Translations under genes and position numbers: made by a program
Origin: Liolophura sinensis
Lineage: Eukaryota > Mollusca > Polyplacophora > Chitonida > Chitonidae
Length of the DNA: 64,000 nucleotides
Assembly (NCBI RefSeq): GCF_032854445.1
Contig: NC_088303.1
Coordinates: 17,429,501 to 17,493,500 of the forward strand
Direction: 5' to 3'
In this document: positions 60,701 to 64,000 of the stretch, in pieces
Layout: every line of letters begins with the position of its first letter
Numbering within the stretch: position 1 is the stretch's first letter
The notes under the pieces: model-generated
The model's input: the letters and a program-made list of their open reading frames with translations, nothing else
Database searches by the model: none
What the model was told of the DNA's origin: nothing

Positions 60701-63700
60701 GTCTTCTGGCGTCCGTTTAATGGTGTACGTCTTCTTGTGCCTATCACCCGAGTGTGCCGGACTGTTTGACTGTTTTAGCAAATCTGATTGGCTACTGCTT
60801 AATTGCCTGCAAGGTGTCTTAAGAACTGCTTAACGGAATTCAATCAGATTTGGTTTCAACTTTTGTTCTGAGAACCTTTCACTTCTTAGGCTTGATTACA
60901 ACCGGTTTGGAACAGCTTGTTTGATAGATGTCTCCTGAACTATGTATACATGTACTTAATTGACAGGATTTAATCAGGTTTAATAAAACTTTTTACTGAC
61001 TTTGGATCCTCATTATGATCCCCTCTTTTGATCCCTTCATTTCAAGATTCCCAATGAGAGCCAACACAAGTATACCGCCGTCATTGAGAAGTAGAAATAT
61101 TATTGAGCCATGAAGTTCAAAACCAATATATGTCAGTCATTCAATAAATTAATTTGTGAGAACAGTATAATAACTGATTAGATTTTTGGTATATATCTCA
61201 GTTTGTTTTTTAATGTTCTTGTCAGTTGGTTAGCTATATCGGGTGGGCATAAAAATGGGCCGTACTTTGATGCTGCATTGCTCCATTATCCTTTGTTCAA
61301 ACCCTTTCAAACTTTAGACATTCAAATGGCATGATTTTGTTAATATACTGACCAATTTTCAAGGTCATATCTTGAGTAGTCCGTACACAGGGTCAAAATG
61401 AAAACATATAAAACACACGTTCCGGTGACCCACATCGCATCACTTGTCAGGTGTCATGAGTACTGAGCGCGTTGCACCTGTGTGACACGCGTCAATCCAG
61501 TATTGTCTGGAAAAATTGTCTGGCTCTTGTATCAGAGAAACCCTTCTGCCAGATAGGCACAAGTTTTGCTGAATCAAGATGGTTTTCTCTGCGGCGGACA
61601 AGAAATTGATCACCTTTTCAAGTAAAACAAGGTAGAACATCATTTTGAAACGTCCGGAACATGCGTTTTTGACTGTTTTGATTTTGGTCCCAAGAACAGA
61701 AATCGTAAAGGATGGAATTGAAATTTGGTCTGTATACTAAGAACATAATGGCTTTTGAGTGTGTAAATTTTTAGAACCTGACGTAAGATGGTTTCCGAGA
61801 TATTGTGTGTACGGCCCATTTTATAATGCCCACCCGATAGATACTGAATGTTTGTTTCCAAGTTTGTTTCCATGTTTGTTTGTTTGTTTGTTTCCATCTC
61901 CTAAACTATATGTATGCTTGAGTGAACTTCATCATGTATGGCTTCAACCTTTCTTGTGAGACCTTATTTAATAACTGATAAGTGAAATATTCTTCAGTAC
62001 GACGTAAAGCCCCATTCCAACAAATAAATAAAATATTTAATAAGTGATTAGATTTTGTTACCAGTTGGCCTACAGGTTTACACCATCTTGGTGGGCTACT
62101 GCTTCTCTGTAATACAACTGAACTACACCTAGAAAAGTTAATCTGATTCGGTTGCACACTTTCTGATGATGACTTTTGCTACTGAATGGTTGGCAGGTAT
62201 AAGTATGCAGGTCGTCTGTGAGGTGCGGCTCGCGATGCGGACCAAGCCTCTTGAACAATGAGATTGCGTGCTCAAATCCATAGGCATCTCCAGTTGCTAT
62301 ATTTGTTGGGATCTTTGGGAAGGGCCATGGCTAAATTTGCACATTTTTAATCACCCATAAATCTTCCTGTCGTAATATAATAACAATAATAATCTGGGAC
62401 ACCACTTAAAATCCGGCCAAATAAACAAATGAATGTTTGTCCTTGTCTGAATGTGTAGGCCTACATTGTGATGTGTGAGGCATCGTATTGCATGTGTACT
62501 TGTTTTCCGATAAGTGACATCGTGCATGGCAGACATAACGAAAAGTGTAGTTCTTTACAGTACATTTCACCAGATATGTTTCTTTATTATTTATGCATCA
62601 GTGAACTCCCAGTATTTCCTTCACTGATAAAAATGATATCTTCACTTAGATATCACTTTTGTTATTACATTTTCAATTACACTCCTGGAGACCTTGATTC
62701 ACAAGGCCGTGCACTTCCGCGCAATATATCGTTCGCCAAAAAGAGAGGTAGAAATTCTTCATGTGCTTAATTTACGTAAATACCTATATTGCATTAGCAT
62801 TAAGCACCTTTGTAAAATGTATAATTACTTACAGGCAGCGTTTAAAACTGTAAAATGATTTTGTGAGCGCGGACGTGAACGAAATTTCAGCGCGTATGAA
62901 TAGAATCGGAAATAGAACGAAGATGGCGCATTGCTTATTTTTTTCACGGATGCAACAGATAAACTGATACGAATGTATACACATGTAGAGAAAATGTCAG
63001 GATATAAATAATAAATAGGTCACCATAAATATTGTTCTCGTGAAAGGTATAAAATGATAACCCACTCGAAGCTTGGAGTCTCGTGGGTTATCACTTCCAC
63101 CTCTCACTCGAACAATATTTATGGTATTCAACTTTCACTGTGCAATATCCTCTATGTAGGGGCCTACTGACGAGGAAAAAAAACACATGTCAAATTTGAT
63201 TATGATTTTGCATACGTCTGACATATATACTTCACACTGAATTATATCGTGCATTCCCAACAAAATACAGGTCTTTTTCTCGGAAATATTAATTATATTT
63301 ACCTGCTAATTTGTTAGGTTGTAATGATTTTGATATTAGGCCCTAAGAATTACAGTTAAGTATTAGTTAAGTATTACAGGTATTAACTGTAATTTCAGTG
63401 AAGTAATTAGGTATATACGCCAAACGCATGAAAATATGATCGGACCAACTCAATATTTCTATATTTCATGATGCCATCATCAAGAGTAATAAACTAATAT
63501 AGCAGCGGCATACATGTATAATTTATATGTGCAATTTACAGGTATATTTAATGCCTCTCTCCTTTTCAGATGACATGTTGGGGTTTGGATATGTACGCAT
63601 CTTCACAGGAGATGAACTGAGCAGAAGAGCTAAATTCGCGTTGATCACGTGGATAGGACAGAACGTCTCACCGCTGAAGAAGGCCAAAATGAGCACCAAT

Positions 63701-63727
63701 AAAGCCTTTGTCAAGGAAGTCATCCAT
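57728..63727 (+). CDS. COTL1: Coactosin-like protein (ADF-homology), first three exons
   Basis: Coactosin binds F-actin sides through a single ADF-H domain; vertebrate COTL1 also partners 5-lipoxygenase. Exons 57728-57804, 58059-58141 and 63570-63727 join in phase to give 106 residues. The last exon (the C-terminal tail in relatives) lies beyond the right edge. An in-frame TGA at 57719-57721 fixes the start. Diagnostic segments are KESVREAYNDVRSDDSETNW, then VVLKNEG, FTDDMLGFGYVRIFTGDE and RRAKFALITWIGQNVS. The latter holds the Lys-Phe-Ala stretch equivalent to the actin-binding Lys75 region of human COTL1. Intron 2 is 5.4 kb and contains a 20-bp tandem array, a TA-flanked small transposon and a hairpin repeat. 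The assignment is firm from these motifs. Confidence 0.95.
59358..59445 (-). repeat. SINE family A tail fragment, minus strand
   Basis: TCAAGAATTTTTCACTTATA followed by TGACGGCGG and GTGGTGAAAAGCGG matches the reversed family-A tail and body, diverged. COTL1 intron 2. Confidence 0.6.
59540..60115. repeat. About 20-bp tandem repeat, COTL1 intron 2
   Basis: Units of CTTGTCGCTTCCTATACTGA and variants, about 25 in all, more regular at the left (CAACTGGTCGCTTCCTATAC repeated). Confidence 0.92.
61239..61837. mobile_element. 599-bp Tc1/mariner-like MITE, COTL1 intron 2
   Basis: Inverted ends TCGGGTGGGCATAAAAATGG (then GCCGTAC) and, reversed, TCGGGTGGGCATTATAAAAT (then GGGCCGTAC) are flanked by TA at 61237-61238 and 61838-61839. 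The interior carries no recognisable transposase. TA flanks suggest mobilisation by a Tc1/mariner-type enzyme. Confidence 0.8.
61978..62034 (+). repeat. SINE family A tail fragment
   Basis: GATAAGTGAAATATTCTTCA followed by GTACGACGTAAAG and an AATAAATAAAAT tail. Only the last 55-60 bp of the family are present. Confidence 0.75.
63022..63125. repeat. 104-bp hairpin (palindromic) repeat, COTL1 intron 2
   Basis: The left arm ACCATAAATATTGTTCTCGT through TGATAACCCACTCG pairs with the right arm CGTGGGTTATCACTTCCACC through CGAACAATATTTATGGT, leaving a loop of only a few bases. The right-arm sequence recurs alone at 8609-8643, so this is a dispersed family. Confidence 0.82.
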
Positions 63728-64000
63728 GTAAGTGCTATACACACTGTTCCTACGCTAGAATGTAGATGTATGAACTGCATTGTAATATATGGTTACCTGT
63801 GATATTTCCTTATGAAAGTAATCAGCAAAATAACATATATGGGAATATATTTCACTACTGTATTGAATTTATTGAGGTTTCAGTTCATGGTGGATTTGTG
63901 AAGGTGTTTGAAAATTGTTCGTGCGATGATTTGTTTATTTATATATTTGACTGATATTTTAGGCCGTGGTAAAGTTTTCTAAAACTGTAAATAAAATTGG

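Overview
This window looks like nuclear DNA from a lophotrochozoan animal, most likely a bivalve mollusc. Its genes are split by GT-AG introns, its non-coding DNA is AT-rich, and it carries many copies of a tRNA-headed SINE ending in AATAAA repeats, of a kind I associate with mollusc genomes. The species cannot be named from sequence alone.

Three host genes lie on the + strand. The first (237-4371, cut by the left edge) is the C-terminal half of an M17 leucine-aminopeptidase-like protein, NPEPL1. The second (14411-45231) is a complete 16-exon SAMHD1 orthologue of 643 residues. All exon phases join, the SAM and HD domains are both present, and the catalytic and allosteric residues are kept. 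The third (57728-63727, cut by the right edge) is the first three exons of coactosin-like protein (COTL1), an ADF-homology actin-binding protein. These genes show no operon-like or pathway link; they are ordinary metazoan neighbours.

The rest is accessory DNA. From about 8.7 to 18.9 kb there is a dense transposon cluster. A PIF/Harbinger-derived element is nested in a SINE with a TTA duplication. A 4.6-kb block carries a DDE transposase gene of the Mutator-like superfamily (695 codons, intact) and, tail-to-tail with it, a broken His-Cys-box (I-PpoI-like) endonuclease gene. This block is bounded by two apparently identical 459-bp direct repeats, and the right-hand repeat ends 141 bp before the SAMHD1 start codon. 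A hAT element with perfect 13-bp terminal inverted repeats and a decayed transposase gene sits in SAMHD1 intron 1.

The SAMHD1 introns and flanks carry unrelated minisatellites with periods of 41, 97, about 168, 18 and 88 bp. They also hold further SINEs, one of them an inverted chimera, and several non-autonomous inverted-repeat elements. A 12.5-kb stretch between SAMHD1 and COTL1 shows no convincing gene. The best candidate for something undescribed is the two-gene mobile block with identical direct terminal repeats at the SAMHD1 promoter.
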